DNA of 64,000 nucleotides from the NCBI GenBank assembly GCA_016286995.1, contig JAEEVA010000008.1, positions 35,042-99,041 on the forward strand, read 5' to 3'. The first letter of the stretch is position 1. Every line of letters starts with the position of its first letter. Positions 6,944-15,735 of this stretch are shown here, piece after piece. The translations under genes were made by a program, and so were the position numbers. The DNA is from Prevotella sp. GTDB lineage: Bacteria > Bacteroidota > Bacteroidia > Bacteroidales > Bacteroidaceae. The notes under the pieces are model-generated. The model was not told where the DNA came from. It saw only the letters and a list, made by a program, of their open reading frames with translations, and did no database searches.

Positions 6944-8242
6944 TTATCTGACAATGAGCAGATAGTAGTTCTTCTTACCCTTCTGTGCCAACAGGTACTT
7001 GCCGTCGATGAGATCTTCAGCCGTCACGGGACGGTTCTGGTCGGTGAGCTTCTCCTTGTTCAGGCTGACACCACCACCCTGCACCATCTTACGCATCTCA
7101 CCCTTCGAGGGGAATACAGGGGCTACCGTTGTGAAGAACTCGATGGCGGGCTGACCCAGCTGGTCCTTGCTGACCTCGAACTGGGGTACGCCGTCGAAGA
7201 CGTCGAGGAATGTCTGCTCGTCGAGCTTCTCCAGACCTTCCTTGGTGGACTTGCCAAAGAGCAGGCTGCTGGCCTCGATGGCAGCATCGAGGGCCTCACG
7301 GGAGTGTACCATCGTGGTGACCTCCTCGGCCAGACGCTTCTGCAGTACGCGACGGCCAGGATCCTGTTTGTGCTCCTCGACAAGGGCGTCGATGACGTCC
7401 TTCTCCAAAGAGGTGAAGATCTTGATATACTTCTCGGCATCGTCGTCGCTGACGTTCAGCCAGAACTGGTAGAACTTATACGGTGTAGTGCGCTTGGGGT
7501 CGAGCCAGATGTTTCCGCTCTCGGTCTTGCCGAACTTCTTACCATCGCTCTTGGTAATGAGCGGACAGGTTAGGGCAAAGGCCTCGTTCTCGTAGCCCAG
7601 CGTACGGCGGATGAGCTCTGTACCTGTGGTGATGTTACCCCACTGGTCGTTGCCGCCCAACTGCAGCTTGCAGTTCTTATGCTGATAGAGGTACAGGAAG
7701 TCGTAGCCCTGCAACAGCTGGTAGGTGAACTCGGTGAAGCTGAGACCGTCGCGGGCCGTACCGTTCAGGCGCTGCTGCACACTGTCCTTGGCCATCATGT
7801 AGTTGACGGTGATGTGCTTGCCCACCTCACGGGCAAAGTCAAGGAAGGTAAAGTCCTTCATCCAGTCGTAGTTGTTCACCATCTCTGCGGCATTCTCGTC
7901 CTTCGACTCGAAATCGAGGAATTTTGACACCTGACGCTTGATGCACTCCTGATTGTGGCGCAGCGTCTCTTCGTTCAGCAGGTTACGCTCCTGCGACTTG
8001 CCGCTGGGGTCGCCAATCATACCGGTAGCGCCACCCACCAGAATGATGGGTTTGTGGCCGCAACGCTGCAGATGACGCAGCATCATGATGCCACACAGGT
8101 GACCGATGTGCAGTGAATCGGCTGTCGGGTCGGTACCCAGATAAGCCGTAACCATCTCTTTCTGAAGCAGTTCCTCAGTGCCTGGCATCATCTGAGCCAG
8201 CATACCGCGCCACTTCAATTCTTCTACAAAGTTCTTTCTCAT
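6944..8242 (-). CDS. tyrS: Tyrosyl-tRNA synthetase
   Basis: A 432-residue class Ic synthetase that charges tRNA-Tyr. The ATP-binding HIGH motif is at 45-48 (LHIGHL) and the KMSKS-equivalent is KFGKT at 236-240, as usual for TyrRS. The tyrosine pocket region [10 protein letters not shown] and [11 protein letters not shown] precede it. The C terminus contains an S4-like RNA-binding stretch ([10 protein letters not shown]). The ATG at 8242 ([15 protein letters not shown]) is preferred over an upstream in-frame ATG because homology starts there and the -7 element TACCTTTG is at 8279-8286. Confidence 0.95.
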   Translation of the reverse strand: MRKNFVEELKWRGMLAQMMPGTEELLQKEMVTAYLGTDPTADSLHIGHLCGIMMLRHLQRCGHKPIILVGGATGMIGDPSGKSQERNLLNEETLRHNQECIKRQVSKFLDFESKDENAAEMVNNYDWMKDFTFLDFAREVGKHITVNYMMAKDSVQQRLNGTARDGLSFTEFTYQLLQGYDFLYLYQHKNCKLQLGGNDQWGNITTGTELIRRTLGYENEAFALTCPLITKSDGKKFGKTESGNIWLDPKRTTPYKFYQFWLNVSDDDAEKYIKIFTSLEKDVIDALVEEHKQDPGRRVLQKRLAEEVTTMVHSREALDAAIEASSLLFGKSTKEGLEKLDEQTFLDVFDGVPQFEVSKDQLGQPAIEFFTTVAPVFPSKGEMRKMVQGGGVSLNKEKLTDQNRPVTAEDLIDGKYLLAQKGKKNYYLLIVR

Positions 8243-8278
8243 ACCTATACTTATTGTCTTATTTTCATTTTGCGGCTG

Positions 8279-8286
8279 CAAAGGTA
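8279..8286 (-). promoter_or_regulatory. -7 promoter element of tyrS
   Basis: TACCTTTG on the minus strand, 36 bases upstream of the tyrS start codon. Confidence 0.6.
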
Positions 8287-8306
8287 CGAAAAAGTTCATA
8301 GTTCAC

Positions 8307-8370
8307 AGTTCACAGTTCATAGTTTTTATGCAAAATGATGTTAAATAGCATAAACTATGAACTGTGAACT
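8307..8370. repeat. AGTTCACAGTTCATAG inverted repeat
   Basis: Arms at 8307-8331 and 8348-8370 match apart from a 2-base bulge. The sequence is built of GTTCA(C/T)A units. It fills the gap between the tyrS promoter and the LruC gene and may act as the LruC transcript end. Confidence 0.65.
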
Positions 8371-8389
8371 AAGAACTAAGAGCTGTCTA

Positions 8390-10240
8390 CTACCAGCTAA
8401 AGACCCTTGCTTTGGTGGGAGCCTCGTACCAACGGGTAGAAGTGATGGAGTTCTCGCCCCAGTTATTGAACTGCGGATAGGCGTCCTTCACGCAGATGCG
8501 CTCCAACGGATACTGGAAATCGTCGGGAATCATGATGCCGTGAGGATCCTGGCCTTTCTTCGACAGGTATATGGTAGTGTTGGTGGTCTTGTCGTAGATA
8601 TAGGGCTGCTGGTAGGGATTGAGGAAGCTGAACGACTCGTCGACGGTCTTTGTGACGGTGACGGGGTCGCAGGTCACGCCGCCGGTAGTATTGATGAACT
8701 CACTGGGAGACTTGCCGAAGAGGGAATGTACCTCCACATCGTCGTTGATGACACCGCAGTTGATGTTGCGAATGAACAGCTGGTCGTTGGCACCGCAGGC
8801 TACAACGCTGTATTCCACAGTGGTCTTGTTCTTTCTGATGGCCTTGATGACGACGTCGTTCATGTCGTAGTCACCCAGCTTGGTGTCTTCGAAGCAGTAG
8901 GTGTAAACCTCCGACTCGAGGTCGGGAATATCGTCGAAGGGTTCTATGCCACCCTCAACCTCCATGATGACATCGTTGAAGTCGGCATCGGTACCTGACT
9001 CCCAGCTCATGAAGATCTTGTCGTTGAGCGTCAGCCAGGCAACACGAGGACCGTCCTCACCCAAGTGCGAGCTCGCAAAGTTGCCGAAGCTGTTGATCTT
9101 GTTGTTCAGACGACCGTCGCCGTAGACCTCACCCTGCTTCTTGCCTTGGTCTGCTGTGGTCTTGGCACGAATCATGAAGCCAATCTTGTAGCCGGCAGGG
9201 AACTCGTAAGAGCCCTTGGTGCCGATAGTGGGTGTGCCGTCGCCAAAATACATCAGGGCAAAGGAGCCGTGCTTGGCAATGCTGTCGTCTTCTGCCACGC
9301 CAAAACAGTTGTTGAAGGGAATGGCCTTATATTTCGGCAGGCTCTGGAAGTAAGCGACAGGGTCACTGCCGACGTTCTCCTCTTTAAAATAATAATAGTA
9401 GAGATCGGAGTTGTAGACCTCATTGCCATACTTCAGGGGGTTGTCACACTTGTAGGCAGGGGTGACGATGATAGGCTCGTCGCCGGTGGTGATGGGATAG
9501 ACGGCAGCATTGTAGTAGCCGCTCTGCATCACGACGGGCAGGTTGTTGTGCTCACGACCATTGGGGAAATAGCTGAACACCACACTGCGGAACAGAACCT
9601 TGAACTCGTCAGAATAGTCCGACGAGGCCATCTTCTGTGCCGTATAATCCTTAAAGCCATAGAGCAGTTCGCCAGGAATCCAGCCACGCTGATTGGCGTA
9701 GGAAGTCTCGATAGTATCGATGACAAACTCGCCCGAGGGCAGGGTATAACCCGTAGGCAGGGCTCTGGTCATAGCGGGAGCCTGTGCACCGTCATTAAAC
9801 GACACGCTGTTGCCTACAACCTTCTTGAACACACGACCGTGGTCGGTAGAGAAAGCAACATAAAGTCCGAGGTTGTCCTTCGGCGCGTCATAGTTCAGCT
9901 TGATGAAAGTCTGGCCGTTGGTCTCTACCTCGTTGAGCACCTTCATGGTGTTACGTGTAACGTAGGAGGGTGTCGAGGGGTCGTCAATCTCGCACACGTT
10001 GACCAGCACCTGCACCTTCTTCACGGTGGCGTCAGCCTGGATGGACACCTCACCGCTGGTCGTTGTACACCAGTCATGATTGGGGTCGAAAGTGGTGCCA
10101 AACACCTTTTCGACGTTCGCACTGATCATATCCTCAGTGGCGAAGTCCTTACTGGCTGTGGCATCGTAAACATCTGTTTCTTTTGAACAACTGGCAAGCA
10201 CCAACACAGTGGTAATTGCCAAAAATACATGCTTATTCAT
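8390..10240 (-). CDS. LruC domain-containing lipoprotein
   Basis: A 616-residue surface or periplasmic lipoprotein. The signal peptide ends in a lipobox, VLASC, with the acylated Cys at 17. A DUF4114-like segment (ESGTDADFNDVIMEVEG) is followed by the LruC/DUF4842-type segment (FEDTKLGDYDMNDVV). Such Asp-rich DxDxND motifs are typical of calcium-binding Bacteroidetes surface proteins; function is unknown. It is divergent from the membrane AraC regulator, with an operator-like array between them, so control by that regulator is inferred. Its -7 element is TACCTTTG at 10356-10363, giving a long leader of about 115 bases. Confidence 0.8.
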   Translation of the reverse strand: MNKHVFLAITTVLVLASCSKETDVYDATASKDFATEDMISANVEKVFGTTFDPNHDWCTTTSGEVSIQADATVKKVQVLVNVCEIDDPSTPSYVTRNTMKVLNEVETNGQTFIKLNYDAPKDNLGLYVAFSTDHGRVFKKVVGNSVSFNDGAQAPAMTRALPTGYTLPSGEFVIDTIETSYANQRGWIPGELLYGFKDYTAQKMASSDYSDEFKVLFRSVVFSYFPNGREHNNLPVVMQSGYYNAAVYPITTGDEPIIVTPAYKCDNPLKYGNEVYNSDLYYYYFKEENVGSDPVAYFQSLPKYKAIPFNNCFGVAEDDSIAKHGSFALMYFGDGTPTIGTKGSYEFPAGYKIGFMIRAKTTADQGKKQGEVYGDGRLNNKINSFGNFASSHLGEDGPRVAWLTLNDKIFMSWESGTDADFNDVIMEVEGGIEPFDDIPDLESEVYTYCFEDTKLGDYDMNDVVIKAIRKNKTTVEYSVVACGANDQLFIRNINCGVINDDVEVHSLFGKSPSEFINTTGGVTCDPVTVTKTVDESFSFLNPYQQPYIYDKTTNTTIYLSKKGQDPHGIMIPDDFQYPLERICVKDAYPQFNNWGENSITSTRWYEAPTKARVFSW

Positions 10241-10542
10241 TATTTTATTATGGTTTATGATAATGGTTATGATTCTATAATAATGGTTATTTATATAATG
10301 GTGTGGTTTATGGTTGATTAATTAGTTTTTTGTGTGTCTTTTTCCATCGACGGTGCAAAGGTAATAACTGATAACGGGAAAAGGTGTGAAAAATACAGCA
10401 ATGGTGTGGAAAATACGCTAATAGGATGTGAAAAATGCGACAATAAAGTGTGAAAAATGTGCTAATAAAACATGCATAATAACACATTTTCCACAATTTC
10501 CTATGATGAATTCGTGATTTTTGTGTAATTTTGCAGCCGAAT
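10241..10542. promoter_or_regulatory. Divergent control region between the LruC gene and the AraC gene
   Basis: The minus-strand leader of the LruC gene has repeated ATAATGGTTAT blocks (10259-10290). The LruC -7 element is at 10356-10363. Then come four direct repeat units and one inverted unit (10383-10496). The AraC -7 element TAATTTTG is at 10526-10533, nine bases from its start codon. No gene is seen here. Confidence 0.6.
10383..10496. repeat. Four direct and one inverted operator-like units
   Basis: Units with consensus TGTGaAAAATnCgctAAT start (TGTG) at 10385, 10405, 10427 and 10449. A fifth copy reads on the opposite strand at 10477-10496. Spacing is 20, 22 and 22 bases, about two helical turns. 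The first unit falls where the LruC -33 element should be. Confidence 0.7.
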
Positions 10543-11646
10543 ATGAAACATGCTCAATTTACAGCCATCGTACTGATGACACTACTCGCGATGAAACTGT
10601 TGCTGCTGCCTCGGAAGGTGGCGGTAAACGGGTTGACGAATAAATCGCGCTGGCTGATGGTTGGCGGCATCATACTCATTGACGTGCAATTCGTGTTGCA
10701 ATACACCTTAGGATTACGCGCAATGGGAGTATGTCAGGCCGTCATGGTGAACTTGCTGATGTTTGTACCGGTGTCGTGGCTACTGTCGCTGGCCGTACTG
10801 TATCTGCAAAAGGCACATACCACGACACTTGAAAAACTGGCTGGCCCTGTAGCATGGGTGGTCGTTGTCGCCCTGATAGGCACAGCAGCCGCTATTGACG
10901 GCCAGCCGCTATTCAGCAGTACGCCAGAACTGAAAAATGCCGAAGCGGTGGGATCATTCATCTACGCCATCATGCAGCTATTCTACACCGCAAAGCACCT
11001 CATCAACCTTATCAAGATGCGCTCTACCCTGCAAGACTATTACGACAGTGAAAGAATCGTCATTCTGGGCTGGATGCAGGTCAGCGTCATGATACTGATG
11101 GTGCTGGCTGTCATGGCACCAGTGCTCATCTTCGGTTCAGGCATCTGGCTCGCTGTCTACACGCTCATCTTCTTCGGCGGCATCTTCTATTTCGTCGACA
11201 ACTTCTGCGGATACGTGGTCAGCTCGGCACCCATGAAAATGCAGGAGGCAGAGGACAAGGGCGAAACACAGGCTTCTGCTGATAACAAGACCGTTGATGA
11301 ACCCTTGAAGGGAGACGCCATGCTTCGTGTAGAGCATGCCGTCACACAATGGACAGAGATGGGCGGCTACCGGAAATGCGGCATCACCATGCCCATGGTG
11401 GCCGACGAGATGCGCATTCCACGCTATCTGCTCTCCACCTGGCTGAAACAAAAGGGTACCACCTATGCCAGCTGGATGACTGACCTACGCGTCGACGAAG
11501 CTAAACGTGTGCTCAAAGCGCACCCCGAATGGAGCAACGAGAGCATCGCCAACCACTGCGGCTTCAGCGACCGCACCTACTTCCAAAAGAAATTCAAGGA
11601 AAAGACAGGCCTGTCACCATCCGATTTCCTTACCAATAGTCACTAA
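10543..11646 (+). CDS. Membrane-anchored AraC-family transcription regulator
   Basis: A 367-residue protein. The first about 225 residues contain some six to seven hydrophobic helices (for example GGIILIDVQFVLQYTLGL and VAWVVVVALIGTAAAI). A charged linker follows, then an AraC-type double helix-turn-helix at about 295-365 (VDEAKRVLKAHPEWSNESIA, then CGFSDRTYFQKKFKEKTGLS). It would sense something in or at the inner membrane and act on nearby DNA. It is divergent from the LruC lipoprotein gene across a repeat array and convergent with the S8 protease/peptide pair. The ATG at 10543 follows a TAATTTTG element by nine bases. Targets are inferred. Confidence 0.85.
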   Translation: MKHAQFTAIVLMTLLAMKLLLLPRKVAVNGLTNKSRWLMVGGIILIDVQFVLQYTLGLRAMGVCQAVMVNLLMFVPVSWLLSLAVLYLQKAHTTTLEKLAGPVAWVVVVALIGTAAAIDGQPLFSSTPELKNAEAVGSFIYAIMQLFYTAKHLINLIKMRSTLQDYYDSERIVILGWMQVSVMILMVLAVMAPVLIFGSGIWLAVYTLIFFGGIFYFVDNFCGYVVSSAPMKMQEAEDKGETQASADNKTVDEPLKGDAMLRVEHAVTQWTEMGGYRKCGITMPMVADEMRIPRYLLSTWLKQKGTTYASWMTDLRVDEAKRVLKAHPEWSNESIANHCGFSDRTYFQKKFKEKTGLSPSDFLTNSH

Positions 11647-11653
11647 CAACAAA

Positions 11654-11700
11654 GGAGACGGGAATAACTGGTTTTGTTACCCCATCTCCTATATATTTTT
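11654..11700. terminator. Shared terminator between the AraC gene and the small-peptide gene
   Basis: A hairpin with outer arms GGAGA (11654-11658) and TCTCC (11685-11689) and inner GGG/CCC and TAAC/GTTA pairing is followed by a T-rich stretch ending in TTTTT. It lies between convergent genes. Confidence 0.6.
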
Positions 11701-11718
11701 ACGCCAATAAACTGTCGG

Positions 11719-11907
11719 TTAAAAGTCCTCGTCGTCGTCGAAGTCGAAGCCATGACTACGGGCGCTGACACCGCCGCCGGCACCACCAATACCAAGACCC
11801 GAGTTACCACTGACAGTAGTCACTTTACCCGTAGGACTTTCAGCAACAAAACTTACCGTTTCGATTTTCATCACCTCAACCTGAGGCATTACATAATTCT
11901 TTTTCAT
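11719..11907 (-). CDS. Small Gly-rich, acidic-tailed peptide (unknown function)
   Basis: A 62-residue peptide. The N terminus MKKNYVMPQVEVMKIE resembles that of many small, uncharacterised Bacteroidales peptides. The middle is glycine-rich (GNSGLGIGGAGGGVS) and the end is acidic (DFDDDEDF). It has no Cys and no obvious signal peptide. It starts 27 bases after the S8 protease stop codon with no promoter element between, so the two are probably co-transcribed. It may be a protease substrate or secreted peptide; that is inference. A terminator follows. Confidence 0.65.
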   Translation of the reverse strand: MKKNYVMPQVEVMKIETVSFVAESPTGKVTTVSGNSGLGIGGAGGGVSARSHGFDFDDDEDF

Positions 11908-11934
11908 ACTCTAATCTTTTATGTTGGTTATTAT

Positions 11935-14802
11935 TTAATTCTTTGTTATCACTACCTTCTTGCCAGCGTGGATATAGACACCTTTCGCACTGGGCTTGCC
12001 CACCAGCTGGCGACCGTCCATCGTATACCACGCATTATTTTCTGAACACGAATTGTGCGAATCTTTATTCGTTCGATTAGACAGATTCGTGTTTGTTATG
12101 CCTGTCGTTCCGGTGTTTTCCTCGAAGTTCAGCACAATATTGTTCAGCTCCGGAGCGTTGGTACCATCACTAACGTGGAAGTAAGCACGGCAGGCATTGA
12201 TGGTGTAACCTTCGCTATCGGGCCAATACAGCTGATTGCTGGAACCAAGGAAGAGGTTGTCGTGATTGGCAGAGTAAATACCAGCGGGACTGTATGTGCC
12301 GATGAACTGCACCTTACCGTCCGTACTGGTAAAGTTGTTCGTAACATTTTTGACTGTCACACCGTTGAATACAGGATTCACAAGGTTGTGGTCGTCGTCA
12401 TCCACATAACCGCTAACAGGGTCCCACCTAATAATATAAGGGGTACCTGCTGTCATGGTGGTCACGGCGCCTTCGCCAGAAGCAGGCGTGAAGTTCAGTT
12501 CCAAGGTACCGTTATTGAGCGAGGCTGTGCTTAATGCACGCACTTCAGCACCATCAAGCACACTGCCGGCAATCGTTACGTCGAACGGCAGGCACAGCGT
12601 GTTCCAACCACCATCCTTGTAGAGAGTACGGCCAGAAAGCGTAACATTGGCCTTTAGGTTATTCTTGTTATCGATGGCAGTAGCATTATCACCACTATTG
12701 GCTATGGACAATGAGCCATAGTTGTCGAATATGTACTTAATACCTGCCAGTGCATCAATCTTGCCACTGACACCGAAGTGCGAAGCGTTAGCACCTGTCG
12801 TAACGTAAGAATCGCGAATAGCCGTCTCTTGCATGATGGTTTTCACATCATTGACCGTCAAGCTTTTGCCAACCTCCTTAGCTGCCTGTAGCCACAAAGC
12901 CACGATACCCGCAGCCACGGGCGTAGCCATTGATGTACCCTGCATCACAGCATAAGGATTACTGGAGTTGTTAACCACTAAGTATCCTATGTTGCCACTA
13001 TAATAATAGCTGCCATTATCAACTAATGTGGTGTGATGATGGTTCACACCAGCTACAACCATAGCGCCAGGAGCCGTAATCCACGGATAGGCTAATTCTG
13101 TGGGACTCTGTGCTGCAGTAGCATAGCTGGAGAAATATGCAATATCGCCCAAATCGTTAGAGACATTATAGCCGTATGAGGTATTATTATAATTCTTCCA
13201 ACTGGTCTTTGACATATAGGCACCAACAGAGATAACACTCGGAATGGTGGCCTCGTCGCTGGCACTCATATCATCACTACCAGCTATCCATGTATGACCC
13301 GCTGTTGTCCTGGTGGTGAAATAGTGATCGCTGCCGCCCCAAGCGTCAATCGTCGTTGAGCCATCAGCATCAGTAGCAGGAGCAATCTCAAAGGCCAGTA
13401 AATTGCCATTATTATTGCTGTTCATTTGGATGTCAGTATCTGCAATAAGCCTTACCTGCTTTTTACCTGCGCTATTACTGCCGAAATAGACTTTTAAGGT
13501 ACCTGAAAAATAATTATCAAGGTCTGAGCCTGAAACCGTTTGATTCAAGCCGTTACTACTATTAAGCGTAGAAGAAGTCGCTTTCACCACGCCTGTGGAA
13601 GCATCAAGCACATAAACCGTCACTGCCAAATTGCCAGAGAAAGCTGTGCGTGTCCAAGCAAAGGCTAAATAATCGTAATAATAGCCGTCATTATATTTTG
13701 AGCGAACGACGGTGCCAAAAGGACTGCTCTTCGAGGCCGTGCCACTGACGTGGTAACCGCCAGTATCACCATTTTGTACGTCACCTGCATCGTTAGAAGA
13801 AGCGAAAAGCGCAATGTGATTTGGATGTCCTTCACCAAAGTATTGGTTGTAGATGTTGGCCATATAGCCAGTGCCGTCATGTGGACCATCTTGTGAGCCC
13901 CAGCTATTGCTCACCACCACTGGCATACCCCGAGCATCGGCATATTCCACAATCTTCTGTGTAGCATTAGCTAAATATGAGTCTGTAAGACTTTTAAGTC
14001 CAGCCAGATAGAGATCGGCACCAGGAGCCATACCGCCATAGGTTGCATTGGCATGATCGTCAGTCACTGTGACCGTCGAGCCATCCACAATAACACTTGA
14101 GCCGCCAGCCGTCGATGCCGTATGCGTGCCGTGATCTTGGTATATATAATCAGTTGTAAGACCGGCAATCTCTTCAGATGTAACAAACTCCTTGCCTGTA
14201 TTATACGTACTATTATAGACATACGCCCTCTTAATTCGGCTGTTGTCATTCTTATCTTTAAATGCAATATGTTGGAAGTCAATACCAGTATCAATGATGC
14301 CGAGCAACACACCCGTACCATCAAAGGCTTGAGCAAGACCTGCAGCACTGGCTGCGGCCGAGTGGGTCAGCACATCGTCGGTATTTGTCATCTGACGTGC
14401 CATATTGGTTGTCGGCGTCATAATCGACGCCACATTTACATGGTTTACATTGGCCAATTCGGCCACCTGCATAAAGTTATCTACAGGTACGTTGGCTGTG
14501 ATGATGCCTTTGTCGAAGCGGCATTGCACCAGCACACCCAATTCTTCAAGTGTACTTGTATTGGTATTGTCCTTCAAGCGAAGGAAGCAGGGTATGTATT
14601 CTCGACCGTCAATATTTTCTGTTTCAGCGATAAGTCGGGGGGGTGTCCCATTATCGTTATTAGCACTCCTCTTCGGAGTGTTACTTCTCAGTTCGTCAAG
14701 AAACATCATGGATGTCAACGACAGTTTGTTGTTGACGTCTTGTGACCATCCTGACAGACCGCAGGCCATCAGCATCAATACAATGATAAATCTCTTACTC
14801 AT
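11935..14802 (-). CDS. Secreted subtilisin-like (S8) serine protease with C-terminal sorting-type tail
   Basis: A 955-residue precursor with a signal peptide ending near GWSQ (residue 21). The catalytic triad is visible: D171 (IIDTGID), H224 (DHGTHTA) and S624 (GTSMATPVAAG). A large insertion separates His and Ser. After about residue 730 comes a module with TLYKDGGWNTLCLPFDV, found again as a remnant at 49639-50000. The last residues (YTMDGRQLVG...KGVYIHAGKKVVITKN) resemble type IX secretion C-terminal tails, so cell-surface export is inferred. The small peptide gene follows in the same operon. Its -7 element is TAATTTTG at 14859-14866. Confidence 0.9.
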   Translation of the reverse strand: MSKRFIIVLMLMACGLSGWSQDVNNKLSLTSMMFLDELRSNTPKRSANNDNGTPPRLIAETENIDGREYIPCFLRLKDNTNTSTLEELGVLVQCRFDKGIITANVPVDNFMQVAELANVNHVNVASIMTPTTNMARQMTNTDDVLTHSAAASAAGLAQAFDGTGVLLGIIDTGIDFQHIAFKDKNDNSRIKRAYVYNSTYNTGKEFVTSEEIAGLTTDYIYQDHGTHTASTAGGSSVIVDGSTVTVTDDHANATYGGMAPGADLYLAGLKSLTDSYLANATQKIVEYADARGMPVVVSNSWGSQDGPHDGTGYMANIYNQYFGEGHPNHIALFASSNDAGDVQNGDTGGYHVSGTASKSSPFGTVVRSKYNDGYYYDYLAFAWTRTAFSGNLAVTVYVLDASTGVVKATSSTLNSSNGLNQTVSGSDLDNYFSGTLKVYFGSNSAGKKQVRLIADTDIQMNSNNNGNLLAFEIAPATDADGSTTIDAWGGSDHYFTTRTTAGHTWIAGSDDMSASDEATIPSVISVGAYMSKTSWKNYNNTSYGYNVSNDLGDIAYFSSYATAAQSPTELAYPWITAPGAMVVAGVNHHHTTLVDNGSYYYSGNIGYLVVNNSSNPYAVMQGTSMATPVAAGIVALWLQAAKEVGKSLTVNDVKTIMQETAIRDSYVTTGANASHFGVSGKIDALAGIKYIFDNYGSLSIANSGDNATAIDNKNNLKANVTLSGRTLYKDGGWNTLCLPFDVTIAGSVLDGAEVRALSTASLNNGTLELNFTPASGEGAVTTMTAGTPYIIRWDPVSGYVDDDDHNLVNPVFNGVTVKNVTNNFTSTDGKVQFIGTYSPAGIYSANHDNLFLGSSNQLYWPDSEGYTINACRAYFHVSDGTNAPELNNIVLNFEENTGTTGITNTNLSNRTNKDSHNSCSENNAWYTMDGRQLVGKPSAKGVYIHAGKKVVITKN

Positions 14803-14858
14803 TTGGTCGTTTATGCTTTATAACGTTTTCTTTTTATTAAATTAAAGCGATTTGGCGA

Positions 14859-14866
14859 CAAAATTA
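14859..14866 (-). promoter_or_regulatory. -7 promoter element of the S8 protease gene
   Basis: TAATTTTG on the minus strand, 56 bases upstream of the protease start codon. Confidence 0.55.
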
Positions 14867-14903
14867 CAAATTATTCTTGAAAACACCGCCATTTTTACAA
14901 AAA

Positions 14904-14936
14904 AAAACAAAATAAAGTAATTACTTTATATGTTTT
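14904..14936. terminator. Palindrome after yidD, possible terminator
   Basis: ATAAAGTAATTACTTTAT (14912-14929) is a perfect 18-bp palindrome extended by AAAACA/TGTTTT with A-rich and T-rich flanks. It lies 10 bases past the yidD stop codon and upstream of the S8 promoter, so an operator role is also possible. Confidence 0.5.
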
Positions 14937-14945
14937 AACGGAAGA

Positions 14946-15230
14946 TTATGGCACTGGATCATAACCAGAACCGCCCCAAGGATGGCAACGGAGAAGTCGG
15001 CGAATAGCGAGCCAGAGACCTTTGATGGGACCGTGTTTGATAATGGCCTGACGAGCATATTCGCTACAAGTCGGAGTAAAACGGCAGGATGGACCCAGCA
15101 GGGGTGAGATGCACACCTGATAGAAACGAATGGGCAATACCAGAAGCCAAACCAGGGTTTTCCTGACCACAGAGAATATTTTATCGACCACAGATTTCAC
15201 GAATAACACAGAGAGATCATTATACAACAA
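14946..15230 (-). CDS. yidD: Membrane protein insertion efficiency factor YidD
   Basis: A small protein with the YidD core [18 protein letters not shown] followed by TPTCSEYA and [12 protein letters not shown]. It associates with the inner membrane and helps YidC-mediated insertion. The 94-residue reading uses a TTG at 15230; a GTG at 15191 would give 81 residues and fits the family length better. The extra N-terminal codons come from repeat-like DNA lying between rnpA and yidD. The end of the metK-DUF4271-hemD-rnpA-yidD run. Confidence 0.9.
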   Translation of the reverse strand: MLYNDLSVLFVKSVVDKIFSVVRKTLVWLLVLPIRFYQVCISPLLGPSCRFTPTCSEYARQAIIKHGPIKGLWLAIRRLLRCHPWGGSGYDPVP

Positions 15231-15312
15231 CGGATTTCACGGATTACACGGATAACTCTCCAATTCTCCAATTCTCTAATTCTTGATAACATCAGATTGC
15301 GCGGATAATTCT
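15225..15312. repeat. ACGGATT/CAATTCT repeat-like spacer between rnpA and yidD
   Basis: The gap is filled by GGATTTCACGGATTACACGG followed by reiterated CTCCAATTCT/CTAATTCTTGAT blocks. In other genomes these two genes usually abut, so this looks like a repeat insertion. Confidence 0.5.
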
Positions 15313-15735
15313 CTAATTCTTGATCTTTTCGGCAATCCGTTGCAAGAGACTGACCACCCGTTGCTGAACGACTGCCGAAGGACAATGGCTGTCGGAGAGC
15401 CAGACAAAAGCGATAAGGAGCTGATGCCCAGAAATCAGTGAATCGCAGAGTATAGACTTGTTAAGGCGATAAGCCTCACGTATCTGACGCTTCACACGGT
15501 TACGGTCGACAGCATGCTTGAAGTGACGCTTGGGTACGCTGATGAGGATTTGGGGTGCAACCGTCCTCCCACCTTCATTCTCCCGACTCTGGTCTTCTGA
15601 CTCCTGACGCTTGTTAACCCTATAGATAGCACGAATAGGAAAGGCAACCATTGACTGGCTGCCTGACATAGTGAAAAGCTCATTCATGAGCTTCTTACTG
15701 ACGATTCGTTCGCTTTTAGGGAAATGATTGTTCAT
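15313..15735 (-). CDS. rnpA: Ribonuclease P protein component
   Basis: A 140-residue basic protein with the RNR signature in VPKRHFKHAVDRNRVKRQIR. It is the protein cofactor of the RNase P ribozyme that matures tRNA 5' ends. Its start ATG overlaps the hemD stop by one base (TGATG), so the two are coupled. Residues about 42-60 (KRQESEDQSRENEGGRTVAP) form a hydrophilic insertion of a type not usual for the family and whose DNA resembles intergenic repeat sequence. Confidence 0.93.
   Translation of the reverse strand: MNNHFPKSERIVSKKLMNELFTMSGSQSMVAFPIRAIYRVNKRQESEDQSRENEGGRTVAPQILISVPKRHFKHAVDRNRVKRQIREAYRLNKSILCDSLISGHQLLIAFVWLSDSHCPSAVVQQRVVSLLQRIAEKIKN

Noticed and set aside
11674..12045. 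Open frame of 123 codons on the plus strand opposite the small peptide and S8 end
   Set aside because: Its codon pattern is the shadow of the minus-strand genes; no signal or family features.
8390..14802. The LruC, AraC, S8 and peptide genes as one known secretion or bacteriocin system
   Set aside because: No transporter, modification enzyme or immunity gene is present; only the pairings described are supported.
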